64,000 nt of DNA from the NCBI RefSeq assembly GCF_006716865.1, contig NZ_VFPT01000001.1, positions 144,001-208,000 of the forward strand, in the 5' to 3' direction. Below, one piece after another: positions 1 through 9,092 of the stretch (the stretch's first letter is position 1; each line of letters starts with the position of its first letter). The DNA comes from Roseinatronobacter monicus (lineage in GTDB: Bacteria; Pseudomonadota; Alphaproteobacteria; Rhodobacterales; Rhodobacteraceae). Under the pieces are notes generated by a model. That model made no database searches. It was not told the DNA's origin and saw only the letters and a program-made list of their open reading frames with translations. The position numbers were made by a program, and so were the translations under genes.

Positions 1-1765
1 AGTGAGCGACAGCGTCGCCAGCACCTTTCGGGACGCGGATCGATTCTACCAGTTCCTCGATCTCTACAGGTACCGGCGCCGAAATTTTCATCACGATAAA
101 GGCCGCGATGAAGTTCAGAGCCGCACCCACTGCGCCGAAGCTCAGCGGCGAGATGCCGAACAGCCAGTTTTCAGGCGTGTTGGGCAGCATGTTGGTGCCG
201 GGGATGAAGAACCAGCCTAGATAGGTGAAGATATACAGAACTGTCGAGCCGAGGCCGACGATCATGCCTGTAATCGCACCAGTCGAGTTCATCTTCTTCG
301 AGAAGATACCCATCATGATGGCCGGGAAGAGCGAGGACGCCGCCAAACCGAAGGCCAGTGCCACCGTCTGCGCAGCAAAGCCCGGCGGGTTGAGAGCCAA
401 CCAAGTTGCCAACGCAATCGCAAACGCCATCGATATTCGGGCGGCCAAGAGTTCGCCCTTTTCCGAGATGCCCGGATTGATCATAGACTTGATCAAGTCG
501 TGGCTTACCGCAGACGAGATTGCCAGCAGCAGACCTGCCGCTGTAGACAGCGCCGCAGCCAGACCACCCGCCGCGATAAGGCCGATCACCCAACCTGGAA
601 GATTGGCAATTTCAGGGTTGGCCAGAACAAGGATGTCGTTGTTGAACAACACCATTTCATTGCCTTCCCAGCCTTCGTCAATCGCACGCTGAGGTGGGTT
701 CGCCTCATTGTAGTACTGGATCAGGCCGTCGCCGTTTTTGTCTTCAAACCGCAGCAGACCGGTGTTTTCCCAGTTCAGCATCCAGTCGGGCTTGTTGTCA
801 AAGGCAAGCGGCTCGCCCTGCACCCCCTCGGGATACAGCGTGGTGATGATGTTCAGACGCGCCATTGCACCAACAGCCGGAGCGACGGTGTACAGCAGCG
901 CGATGAAGACCAGCGCCCAACCAGCAGATGTCCGTGCATCAGCCACTTTCGGAACCGTGAAGAAGCGGATGATGACGTGGGGCAGACCGGCGGTACCGAT
1001 CATCAGCGACAGGGTGAACAGCACCATGTTGAAGGTTGATCCGTGGTTGCCGGTATAGTCATTGAAGCCCAGCTCCATCAACACTTCGTTCAGTGTTTGC
1101 AACAAGGGCTGGCCGGTTTCAGTGTGGGTCGAGAACAGGCCAAGCTGTGGAAGCGGGTTGCCTGTCAGTTGCAGCGAGATGAAGACCGCCGGAATGGTGT
1201 AGGCGATGATCAGCACGACATATTGCGCAAGCTGCGTGTAGGTGATGCCCTTCATGCCGCCCAGAACCGCATAGGCAAACACAACTGCCGATGCGATGAA
1301 CAGACCTGTGGTGCTGTCGACTTCCAGAAAGCGCGAAAATGCCACCGCAGCACCGGTCATCTGACCGATAACATAGGTGATCGACATGACCAGCAGCGAG
1401 ATGACAGCCACCAGACGCGCGGTCTGGCTGTAGAAACGGTCACCGATGAAGTCAGGCACTGTGAAGCGGCCGAACTTGCGCAAGTAAGGCGCAAGCAGCA
1501 AAGCCAAAATGACATAGCCGCCGGTCCAGCCCATCAGGAAGGTCGAGTTGCCGTAACCGACAGCGGCAATAAGACCCGCCATCGAGATGAAGGAAGCCGC
1601 CGACATCCAGTCAGCCGCAGTCGCCGCACCGTTGACGATCGGGTTCACGCCCCGGCCAGCGGCATAGAAGTCAGATGTCGAGCCAGCGCGCGCCCAGATC
1701 GCAATCCCGATATAAAGTGCGAAAGAGCTGCCGACGAAGATAAGGTTGATTACAAATTGATCCAT
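1..1765 (-). CDS. Sodium:solute symporter (SSS family, acetate permease-like), 3' end cut by window
   Basis: The reading frame opens at ATG 1765 and runs without a stop off the left edge, giving at least 588 residues. It is a multi-spanning inner-membrane protein with SSS family features: an N-terminal helix then FYAAGRGVNPIVNGAA and ADWMSAASFISMAG near residues 33-65. It probably drives uptake of a small carboxylate with sodium. The DUF4212 small subunit ends 14 bases upstream, as is usual for the VC_2705-type two-part symporters. Acetyl-CoA synthetase and adenylate kinase lie just upstream on the same strand, which points to acetate or a similar acid as substrate. Around residue 340 a hydrophilic insertion carries the EF-hand-like loop DKNGDGLIQYYNE. 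The exact substrate is inferred from context. Confidence 0.85.
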   Translation of the reverse strand, partial: MDQFVINLIFVGSSFALYIGIAIWARAGSTSDFYAAGRGVNPIVNGAATAADWMSAASFISMAGLIAAVGYGNSTFLMGWTGGYVILALLLAPYLRKFGRFTVPDFIGDRFYSQTARLVAVISLLVMSITYVIGQMTGAAVAFSRFLEVDSTTGLFIASAVVFAYAVLGGMKGITYTQLAQYVVLIIAYTIPAVFISLQLTGNPLPQLGLFSTHTETGQPLLQTLNEVLMELGFNDYTGNHGSTFNMVLFTLSLMIGTAGLPHVIIRFFTVPKVADARTSAGWALVFIALLYTVAPAVGAMARLNIITTLYPEGVQGEPLAFDNKPDWMLNWENTGLLRFEDKNGDGLIQYYNEANPPQRAIDEGWEGNEMVLFNNDILVLANPEIANLPGWVIGLIAAGGLAAALSTAAGLLLAISSAVSHDLIKSMINPGISEKGELLAARISMAFAIALATWLALNPPGFAAQTVALAFGLAASSLFPAIMMGIFSKKMNSTGAITGMIVGLGSTVLYIFTYLGWFFIPGTNMLPNTPENWLFGISPLSFGAVGAALNFIAAFIVMKISAPVPVEIEELVESIRVPKGAGDAVAH

Positions 1766-1779
1766 AACTCAGCCGCCCC

Positions 1780-2034
1780 TTACTCTTCCACGCCAAACTC
1801 GAGATCGAGTTTGTTCATGTACCAGCGATAATAAAAGACCAGCGCGATGAAGGTCAGCATGGACCCTTGCTGTGCGAACCAAAAGCCCAGATCGGTGCCC
1901 CCGATCGGGATGCCCGCAAGAAGCGGACGTAGAACGATGCCGAACCCGAAGGATACAAGCGCCCAGATCACCATGCAGATGGTGATGATGCGCACATTGG
2001 CCTTCCAGTAGGCGTCTGTCGATTTATCTGACAT
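1780..2034 (-). CDS. DUF4212 symporter small subunit
   Basis: An 84-residue protein with two hydrophobic segments (about residues 14-35 and 50-70), ending in YYRWYMNKLDLEFGVEE. It matches the DUF4212 family, the small membrane partner encoded next to SSS symporters. I start it at ATG 2034 (MSDKSTDAYWKANVR); the longer frame to 2070 would add twelve basic residues before the conserved N-terminus. The symporter gene follows after 14 bases, so the two are almost certainly co-transcribed and translated together. No independent function is established for the subunit; it is thought to assemble with the transporter. Confidence 0.85.
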   Translation of the reverse strand: MSDKSTDAYWKANVRIITICMVIWALVSFGFGIVLRPLLAGIPIGGTDLGFWFAQQGSMLTFIALVFYYRWYMNKLDLEFGVEE

Positions 2035-2200
2035 TGTGACGTCTCCCAGTTTCCTCCTGTGCCGCCCCATTGTGGGGCAAGCTTCCTCTCTTCTTCACTG
2101 TCCCCGTGCCTGAAGGCACATATTCAGTGTTTGCATACGCGCCGGTCTTTGACGCGCCTGCATTCATGCACCAGCTGGTGCTAACCGGTTGCCCGGATTC

Positions 2201-2869
2201 TTACGCTGTCACGTCCTCGACGATGGCCGACAGATCGCCCGCAATGCGGTCAATCTCGCCCATCGCATCGACGCGTTTCAGCGCGCCTTTTCCCTCGTAA
2301 TACGTGATCAGCGGTGCTGTTTGCTCGTGGTAGGCGGCAAGCCGCGCGCCAACAGTTTCGGCGTTGTCATCTGCGCGGCGCTTGAACTCGGTGCTGCCGC
2401 ATTTGTCACAGATACCCGCCACAGCGGGTTGCTTGAAGCTGTCGTGATAGCCTTCGCCACAGCCCCCGCAGGTGTAGCGGCCTGAAACCCGCTCGACCAT
2501 TGCTGTATCATCCACCTCGAGCGAGATGGCCGCACCCAGACGCATGCCTTGCTCTTCCAGCAGCATGTCCAGTGCGGCCGCCTGTTTGGCGGTGCGCGGG
2601 AACCCGTCAAGGATTGCGCCCTTCTGGGTGTCTGGTTCGGCCATCCGGTCTTTCAGGATGGCCAGAACGATCTCGTCGCTGACCAGCCCGCCAGCGGCCA
2701 TGACCGCTTGCGCCTGCTGGCCCGCCTCTGTGCCCGCAGCGACTGCTGCACGCAGCAGATCGCCGGTGGACAGTTGCACCAGCCCGAATTTATCTTCGAG
2801 CATGCGCGCTTGTGTGCCCTTGCCTGCCCCCGGAGGGCCAAGCAGGATCAGAACGGCGGTTTGTGTCAT
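2201..2869 (-). CDS. adk: Adenylate kinase
   Basis: A 222-residue cytoplasmic enzyme that interconverts ATP + AMP and 2 ADP. The P-loop GPPGAGKGTQ lies at residues 9-18 and the DGFPRT motif of the AMP site is present. The LID domain is the long, zinc-binding type with two Cys pairs (CGGCGEGYHDSF and CDKC). I start at ATG 2869; an upstream ATG at 2890 overlaps the acs stop codon as ATGA and would add seven residues, so translational coupling with acs is possible either way. Placement directly after acs makes functional sense because Acs releases AMP. Many relatives carry adk in the ribosomal protein cluster, so this could be a second copy; that cannot be told from this window. Confidence 0.93.
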   Translation of the reverse strand: MTQTAVLILLGPPGAGKGTQARMLEDKFGLVQLSTGDLLRAAVAAGTEAGQQAQAVMAAGGLVSDEIVLAILKDRMAEPDTQKGAILDGFPRTAKQAAALDMLLEEQGMRLGAAISLEVDDTAMVERVSGRYTCGGCGEGYHDSFKQPAVAGICDKCGSTEFKRRADDNAETVGARLAAYHEQTAPLITYYEGKGALKRVDAMGEIDRIAGDLSAIVEDVTA

Positions 2870-2886
2870 TGTCTCGCCCGTCCTTG

Positions 2887-4833
2887 TCATGCGCGGTTCA
2901 TCCGGTGCTCGATCAGATCGTCCACCACAGCGGGTTCTGCCAAGGTCGAGATGTCGCCCAATGCGCCATAATCATTCTCGGCAATCTTGCGCAGAATACG
3001 GCGCATGATTTTGCCCGAACGGGTTTTCGGCAGGCCTGGCGACCATTGGATCAGGTCAGGGCTGGCAATCGGGCCAATTTCCTGACGCACCCATTTCACC
3101 AGTTCCTTGCGCAACTCCTCGGTCGGCTCGACCCCGTTCATCAATGTGACATAGGCGTAAATGCCCTGACCCTTGATATCATGCGGGTAGCCGACGACTG
3201 CGGCTTCGGCCACGGATTCATGTGCGACCAGCGCGGATTCCACCTCGGCGGTGCCCATGCGGTGGCCGGATACGTTGATGACGTCATCCACGCGGCCTGT
3301 GATCCAGTAATAGCCATCTTCATCACGTCGACAGCCATCGCCGGTGAAGTAATAGCCTTTGTACTGGCTGAAATACGCCTCTTCAAAGCGGGCATGATCG
3401 TCCCAGAGGGTGCGCATCTGCCCCGGCCAGCTGTCCTTGATGCACAGCACCCCTTCGGCAACTGTGCCGGTCTGCACTTCGGCGGTGGCGGCATCCAGAA
3501 TCTCGGGCAGCACGCCAAAGAACGGCTTGGTGGCCGAGCCGGGCTTGTTCGGGATAGCGCCCGGCAGCGATGTGATCATATGCCCGCCGGTTTCCGTCTG
3601 CCAGAATGTATCGACAATCGGGCAACGGCCCTTGCCGACATGGGTGTTATACCAGTTCCAAGCCTCTGGGTTGATCGGCTCGCCGACCGAGCCAAGCAGC
3701 TTGAGCGAGGAAAGGTCGTGCTTTTCAACCCATTCTGTGCCCTGACCCATCAGCGCACGAATGGCGGTGGGGGCGGTGTAGAACTGGTTGACCTTGTGCT
3801 TGGCGCACACTTCCCAGAAGCGGCCCGCATCGGGGTAGGTTGGCACGCCTTCGAACATGACCGTCGTCGCGCCATTGGCCAACGGGCCATAGACGATATA
3901 GCTGTGACCTGTGACCCAGCCCACATCGGCGGTGCACCAGAAGACATCGCCATCATGGTAATCAAAGGTCATCTGCTGTGTCATGGACGCATAAACCAGA
4001 TACCCGCCCGATGTATGCACAACGCCCTTAGGCTTGCCGGTGGAACCAGAGGTGTAGAGGATGAACAGCGGGTCTTCGGCACCGACTTCGGCCGGTGGGC
4101 AATCGGCGCTGGCGGCGGCCATTTCGGCGCGCACGTCAATATCGCGCCCGTCCACCCAAGTGGTCTGATCGCCCGTATGCTTGACCACAAGGCATTTCAC
4201 TTTGTCCGAGCAATGCTGCAACGCCTTGTCGGTGTTGGTCTTCAGTGGTGTGCGGCGGCCACCGCGCGGCGCGCTGTCGGCGGTGATGACAGCTTTCGCG
4301 CCACTGCCATTGATCCGGTCGGCCAATGCGTCGGGCGAGAAGCCCGCGAAAACGATGGAATGAATGGCCCCGATCCGCGCACAGGCCAGCATAGCATAGG
4401 CGGCTTCGGGGATCATTGGCAGATACAGCACAACCCGGTCGCCTTTGCCCACGCCCTGCGCTTTCAGCACATTGGCCATGCGGCTGGTCTGGTCCAGAAG
4501 CTCGCGGTAGGTGATGTGCTGCGATGGTGTCTTTGGATCATCCGCTTCCCAGATGATCGCGGTCTGATCGCCGCGCGTGGCAATATGGCGGTCAATGCAA
4601 TTCGCGGCCACGTTCAGCGTGCCATCCTCGAACCACTTAATATCTACCTTGCCAAGCTCGAAGGTGGTGTTCTTCACCTTGGTAAATGGCTTGATCCAGT
4701 CGATGCGCTTGCCATGCTCGGCCCAGAACGCTTCCGGATCGGAAATCGAGGCGGCGTACATTTTTTCGTACATGTCGCTGTCGACATGCGCTTTGGCAAT
4801 GAAATCTTCGGATGCCGGGTAGATATCGGGCAT
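2887..4833 (-). CDS. acs: Acetyl-CoA synthetase (AMP-forming)
   Basis: A 648-residue adenylate-forming enzyme that makes acetyl-CoA from acetate, CoA and ATP, releasing AMP and PPi. The phosphate-binding motif [15 protein letters not shown] sits near residue 261, and the C-terminal [11 protein letters not shown] holds the lysine that is acetylated to switch off this family. I start at ATG 4833 ([11 protein letters not shown]) because a strong GGAGGAG Shine-Dalgarno lies five bases upstream of it; the frame is open further upstream but unconserved. The gene is followed by adk and, 150 bases beyond that, by the symporter pair, forming an acetate uptake and activation block. A perfect short palindrome lies about 70 bases upstream. 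Confidence 0.96.
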   Translation of the reverse strand: MPDIYPASEDFIAKAHVDSDMYEKMYAASISDPEAFWAEHGKRIDWIKPFTKVKNTTFELGKVDIKWFEDGTLNVAANCIDRHIATRGDQTAIIWEADDPKTPSQHITYRELLDQTSRMANVLKAQGVGKGDRVVLYLPMIPEAAYAMLACARIGAIHSIVFAGFSPDALADRINGSGAKAVITADSAPRGGRRTPLKTNTDKALQHCSDKVKCLVVKHTGDQTTWVDGRDIDVRAEMAAASADCPPAEVGAEDPLFILYTSGSTGKPKGVVHTSGGYLVYASMTQQMTFDYHDGDVFWCTADVGWVTGHSYIVYGPLANGATTVMFEGVPTYPDAGRFWEVCAKHKVNQFYTAPTAIRALMGQGTEWVEKHDLSSLKLLGSVGEPINPEAWNWYNTHVGKGRCPIVDTFWQTETGGHMITSLPGAIPNKPGSATKPFFGVLPEILDAATAEVQTGTVAEGVLCIKDSWPGQMRTLWDDHARFEEAYFSQYKGYYFTGDGCRRDEDGYYWITGRVDDVINVSGHRMGTAEVESALVAHESVAEAAVVGYPHDIKGQGIYAYVTLMNGVEPTEELRKELVKWVRQEIGPIASPDLIQWSPGLPKTRSGKIMRRILRKIAENDYGALGDISTLAEPAVVDDLIEHRMNRA

Positions 4834-5416
4834 GTGTGCTCCTCCGTTACGGGGTGAAAGGCCCGTTTGCCCCCGCCCCGATGAATTTGTGACGCAAAAG
4901 TGACGCTGCGTCATATTTCCCCGCGCCACCTATAACGCATTCGTCAAGAAATGTGTAACTTTTTTTAATCTAACAGTTTTTTTGTAAATTACTTCACAGG
5001 TGGCCGGTAAATTTAGTCAACTTGTTTTCGCTGCACTGCAGAGCGCGTGTAAAAACAGGGGGTTTGCAGATCGTGTGCTGAAATGAATTTGACTTGAAAC
5101 TGGACCTGCGCGGCACTGACAGCTTTATGTGTCAGCGCAAACAGCTCACGAAATATTTGCAAAGTATGGCCCCCCCTAAGCGACAGAAACTGATTCGCAT
5201 GGTTTCGTCAACTGTACAATTCAAATTGACAGATGGCCGCGCGGCGCCCTGTTTGCGCCGTAAGCTGACCTTGGGGCATGGGGGTGTAGGGGCGGTTGCT
5301 CGGGTTCTTGCCCCGAAGCGGGTGCAAGACCGCAACGGCGGCGCGCTGCGGACTTGAATCCGGCAGGCAGAGGGCGCACACTTGGCGTCAGAAAAATATG
5401 TGAGGGTGCGCAGCGT
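4834..5416. other. Intergenic region between divergent acs and a P-loop gene
   Basis: These 583 bases lie between divergent genes and are noticeably AT-rich at 4935-5000, with two runs of seven T. The region holds the acs palindrome at 4901-4913 and a short inverted repeat CTGACA/TGTCAG at 5116-5135. Short open frames at 5094-5357 and on the opposite strand have no convincing ribosome binding site or family resemblance, so I treat the whole stretch as regulatory. Confidence 0.5.
4901..4913. promoter_or_regulatory. Palindrome upstream of acs (possible operator)
   Basis: TGACGCTGCGTCA is a perfect 6-1-6 palindrome about 70 bases before the acs start. A further half site TGACGCA lies at 4890-4896. 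The arrangement suits a dimeric regulator, but I do not recognise the motif. Confidence 0.35.
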
Positions 5417-6154
5417 ATGCCATTAGAAACACAGCACAGTGTGCCGCCTGAACAGGGTGGAAATGCTGGCTCTGGCACCCGAAAGGCGGCGGTTGATCGC
5501 TACCTGACCGAGCTGTTTTCCCAGATCGACGCAGCCCCCCTGCCGGACCTGCCATCGGTGCTGATCAGCGGGGCCGTGCGCTGTGGCAAGACAAAGGTCG
5601 CGCGGCGCGTGGCGCTTCGGGCGGGGTTTCACCACCTCAAGACCGACCAGATTCGCAACCGGACCTATCTGAACTGTTCCGAGAATGAGAAACGCCGCAT
5701 TGCGAAATATGTCTATCATCGCATCCTGTTGCAGTTTCCCAAGGGCGTGCTGATCGAGGGGACAGGGATCATGGACGCGCCGTGCGAATTGCCGAAATGG
5801 GCAGATGCGCGCGGGATCGCGTTTTTTGCCATCGGCTATTCCTTTGACACGCCAGAGGCCAAGCACCGCGATTTGCTGGCATATCGCGCGGCACAAACCT
5901 GCTGGACGAAGAACAGCAAATCAGATGACGAGATGCTGCGCTTTGCCCGCCGCCTGATCCGGCGCAGCACCGAGATAAAGCGATATTGCGCGGCGCAGGG
6001 TCTGCCCTATTTCGATCTGGACTCTGCCCGGTTCGACGCCGAGCGCGACCGGATCATGCACCAGATCGAGGCGTCACTGCGCGCGCGTCACAAGCAACAG
6101 ACGCGCCCCCGCCAGCAAGCGGGCATCTTGGCGCGTCTGCAATTCTGGCGCTAG
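5417..6154 (+). CDS. P-loop NTPase of unknown role
   Basis: A 245-residue soluble protein with a Walker A motif GAVRCGKTK at residues 52-60, preceded by a hydrophobic strand (SVLIS) as in kinases of the adenylate-kinase-like P-loop group. A later IEGTG segment follows the strand that would carry Walker B. The C-terminus is basic and ends LARLQFWR. I chose ATG 5417 rather than the upstream TTG at 5354 because the extension is low-complexity; the ribosome binding site is weak. It stands alone between the acs promoter and a convergent spike gene. It may be a small-molecule kinase or a nucleotide-dependent regulator; I do not recognise the family. Confidence 0.7.
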   Translation: MPLETQHSVPPEQGGNAGSGTRKAAVDRYLTELFSQIDAAPLPDLPSVLISGAVRCGKTKVARRVALRAGFHHLKTDQIRNRTYLNCSENEKRRIAKYVYHRILLQFPKGVLIEGTGIMDAPCELPKWADARGIAFFAIGYSFDTPEAKHRDLLAYRAAQTCWTKNSKSDDEMLRFARRLIRRSTEIKRYCAAQGLPYFDLDSARFDAERDRIMHQIEASLRARHKQQTRPRQQAGILARLQFWR

Positions 6155-6160
6155 ACCGCG

Positions 6161-8449
6161 TTACAGCGGGCGGTCCACACGCACAGTGACAAGCGCGCGC
6201 CCCCGCGTTGCCTGCGGCCATCTGAGGCGCACCTCGTTATTGTTCACGCCTTCCTGCACGTTCACATAGGGCATGTCATAGCGAATGGCGTTGCTGCTGT
6301 CGCGCGGCGGGGTTTCCATGACGACCGATGATACCGTGCGCGCCCAGCCCCCAAACGGCAGCTTGTCGCCGGTGCTTATAGTCCAACTGTTCGCGTCCGT
6401 GTTCTGGTCATGCAGAATGATAGTCGGGCTTTCGGTCGGATAATCAATGCCGTTATAGGCGTTGTTCTGAAAGACCACATTGCGGAAACGGCCGAAATTG
6501 AGCGAAGCATAGGTCGTATCGACCTTGTCGGCGCGGTCTATGCGCGCGCCTGTGGTGCGAAAGACATTGCCCGACACCATCAACCCTTGCAGGAAATGCC
6601 CTGGCCCATAGGGTTTCATGACGATGAAGCTGAACCACGGGGCGACATCAATGGCGTAGAAGATATTGCCCTCGACCGTCAGCCCGCCAAAGGAAAACCC
6701 TGATGTGTGCTCTGGCTCTGCGTCATGCTCGTTCGTCAGTTCCAGAAAGCAATTGTCGATGTAATTGCCCGAAAAGGTGGTTTTCGCGTTCTTGTTCGTC
6801 AGCACAAGCCCCGCTTGCCGGATGCCCTGCGACTGGGTGTCGCCTGCAAAGAAATGATTGCCCGTGATGATGTGGCCAGACCCGTTCAGCACCCCGAAAT
6901 GCGCCCAGAGCACGACCCTGTTATTGCGGATCTTGTTGTCATTGCCGTTGACGTTGAAGGCGATCACCGTGCGGTCCTGCGCATCCAGCGGCTGTTGCGA
7001 GCTGCGAAACTGGCAATGGTCGATCCACATGCCCTGACAGCCCAGCCCGATCGAGGTGATGGCCCGATCGCGGGGGCGGTCGAAATCGCAATTCATAAAC
7101 CGCATAATACGCCCGTCTTCGGGCAGCATCACCGCCGAGCAGCGCCCCCGACAGCGCATCTCAAGATTGTGCATCTCGAAATTGCGCAAACCGGAAAAGC
7201 CAGAGAAATCCAGCATATACTGGTACCGCTCGAACGTGAATTGCTGCGTGCCAGAGCCGCCATGCAACGGCTGGCTGAGGGTGACGCGGCTGCCGCCGAT
7301 GCTGCGCGCGCGCACATAGACTTCGCGGCCCACACCAACCCCACTCACCCGCGCGCCCACCGGCACACCGGCGACATTGCTGATATCACTCAGCCGCGTC
7401 GCGTTCGAGATGTTGTAACTGGCCGTGCGGGTAACGGTCTGGGTGTCCCATTGCGCGCTTTCTGCGGCATCAAGCTGGCCGTTTGCAATAATGCGGCGGG
7501 ACGAGGTGTTGTCATATCCGGCCAGCGCAAAGACATCGACCGGCGCTGACAGCAGAATGCGTCGCCCCATCAGATCGAATGTCACATGCTGGTTGGTATG
7601 AAACAGCGCCTGCACTCCCTTGCGAAAGCCCGCTTCGTCATTGCCAAAGGCCGCCGCATAGCTGGGGAAGTCGAAATTCCGGTGTAGGATCAGAACCGCC
7701 GTGTCGGGCATGGTCAGCGTGCCGCGAAATTCAACCGGGATCGGGATCGTCAGGTCCGCGCCAATAGCATAGGCCCCTTCGGGGACCAGCAGCGACCGCG
7801 CGCCTGCTGCCGCAATCGCGGCGGCAAAAGCGAGGCGGTCATCATGTGTGCCATTGCCGACCGCCCCGAAATCGCGCACATCGACAACGCCCAGAATGTC
7901 GGTTGTATAGAGGCTGGTGACATCCTCGATAATGATGTCGTCTATGCGCACAACGCCGCCCGTTGGCCCTGTCAGATCAAGACCGAAATGAGCGAATGCG
8001 ACAGATACAGGCCAGACCATATCGACGCCGGGCCGCGCACCGGTGCCGACAATGGCCGAAATCTCGACGATATCGCCATATTGCGTCAGGGTGGTAACCG
8101 GCCCGTTGGTCGTCAGGCCACCAACCTGCGTGCCTGCGGCAGTGCCCGCCCATGCCGCAACCGAGATGTCGGGCAAAACGCCGCTCAGCGCTTTGACGCG
8201 GGCACGGATGCGCAGATAACTGCCCGGCATGATCGGCACTTCCCCCATCCAGCGCAGGCGGGTCGTGGCAAAGAGTTTCTGGATTTCCAGACAGCCGCCG
8301 AAATCGGGGTCGCTCGGCACGAAGGCCGCGAATGCGGCGGTGTCATAGGTGTTGGTGCCCGGACGCCCTGTTGTCTGCGACCAGACATCAAGTCCGGCGG
8401 AAAAAGGTGGCGGCATCAGCGCCACACCCTGAGTCACGGCCATGTTCAT
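6161..8449 (-). CDS. Right-handed beta-helix spike protein (GH28-related; RcGTA GhsB-like)
   Basis: A 762-residue protein with an N-terminal domain of about 190 residues (VWSQTTGRPGT, FGGCLEIQK) followed by the pectate-lyase-superfamily entry motif VVDVRDFGAVGNGTHDD near residue 193. A long parallel beta-helix region rich in N, G and F repeats follows. Such helices form trimeric phage tail or head spikes that bind or cleave surface polysaccharide. The layout resembles the head-spike protein GhsB of the Rhodobacter gene transfer agent, which in R. capsulatus is encoded away from the main cluster. The start at ATG 8449 has AGAGGA nine bases upstream. No signal peptide is seen. No other phage or GTA genes adjoin it; a GhsA-like DUF2793 gene lies at 40418. 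Confidence 0.75.
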   Translation of the reverse strand: MNMAVTQGVALMPPPFSAGLDVWSQTTGRPGTNTYDTAAFAAFVPSDPDFGGCLEIQKLFATTRLRWMGEVPIMPGSYLRIRARVKALSGVLPDISVAAWAGTAAGTQVGGLTTNGPVTTLTQYGDIVEISAIVGTGARPGVDMVWPVSVAFAHFGLDLTGPTGGVVRIDDIIIEDVTSLYTTDILGVVDVRDFGAVGNGTHDDRLAFAAAIAAAGARSLLVPEGAYAIGADLTIPIPVEFRGTLTMPDTAVLILHRNFDFPSYAAAFGNDEAGFRKGVQALFHTNQHVTFDLMGRRILLSAPVDVFALAGYDNTSSRRIIANGQLDAAESAQWDTQTVTRTASYNISNATRLSDISNVAGVPVGARVSGVGVGREVYVRARSIGGSRVTLSQPLHGGSGTQQFTFERYQYMLDFSGFSGLRNFEMHNLEMRCRGRCSAVMLPEDGRIMRFMNCDFDRPRDRAITSIGLGCQGMWIDHCQFRSSQQPLDAQDRTVIAFNVNGNDNKIRNNRVVLWAHFGVLNGSGHIITGNHFFAGDTQSQGIRQAGLVLTNKNAKTTFSGNYIDNCFLELTNEHDAEPEHTSGFSFGGLTVEGNIFYAIDVAPWFSFIVMKPYGPGHFLQGLMVSGNVFRTTGARIDRADKVDTTYASLNFGRFRNVVFQNNAYNGIDYPTESPTIILHDQNTDANSWTISTGDKLPFGGWARTVSSVVMETPPRDSSNAIRYDMPYVNVQEGVNNNEVRLRWPQATRGRALVTVRVDRPL

Positions 8450-8593
8450 GAAGGAAATCCTCTTGTCATTCGATCCAAGCAAAGCGGATGACCCCACAGC
8501 GCCGCGCGTTGCGGCCTGAGCTGCGGGTCAGCCGGATCAGACAAGATTTACAAAAGAGCCGTTAAACCCCGATAAGCTGAGCGTGCGCTGCGC

Positions 8594-9004
8594 TTATGCA
8601 CCAACCTCAGGCGCGCGCAGCAGTTGCACGCCATTGATCTGCCAGCCGTCGTCGGTTTCGATCATCTGATAGCCCAGCATATGCAGCCGCCCGCCCTGAT
8701 CGCGGATCATCACGCGCTGCACCACGCCCGCGCCCATGGCTTGCTGGCCCAGCATTGTCACTTCTGCGGGGCGGTGGACCATTGGATAGCCGTCGATCAC
8801 CATTTGCCCGAACCGCTCGGGCGACCCGAACAGGCGCTTGATAGTGGGGCTGGCATAGCTGAAAGCGGCGTCGAAATCATCGGCCATAAAGGCTGTGATC
8901 TGATCGTTAATGATATCTTCGACCGGGTTGTCCTGCGCATGGGCGGCACTGCCGACACTGCCGACACATAGGGACAGGATCAGGGCAAGAAGGGTTTGGC
9001 GCAT
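8594..9004 (-). CDS. Secreted DUF4864 protein
   Basis: A 136-residue protein with a clear Sec signal peptide (MRQTLLALILSLCVGSVGSAAHA, cleaved around residue 23). The mature part, with DQITAFMADDFDAAFSYASPTIKRLFGSPERF, matches the DUF4864 family, which has an NTF2-like fold and no firm function. I prefer ATG 9004, which has AAGGAG at a spacing of nine bases; an in-frame GTG at 9010 lies too close to that site. It is probably periplasmic and monocistronic. Confidence 0.8.
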   Translation of the reverse strand: MRQTLLALILSLCVGSVGSAAHAQDNPVEDIINDQITAFMADDFDAAFSYASPTIKRLFGSPERFGQMVIDGYPMVHRPAEVTMLGQQAMGAGVVQRVMIRDQGGRLHMLGYQMIETDDGWQINGVQLLRAPEVGA

Positions 9005-9092
9005 TGTCACAACTCCTTTTGTGACATTACGCGCAAAACCGCAAACCAGATCACTCAGCCGCGCAGGGTGCTATGGGCGAAGCGGGCAGGGG

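Noticed and set aside
2812..4857. Long plus-strand open frame opposite acs
   Set aside because: It is the antisense shadow of acs, which has full catalytic motifs and a strong ribosome binding site; the antisense protein shows no domain.
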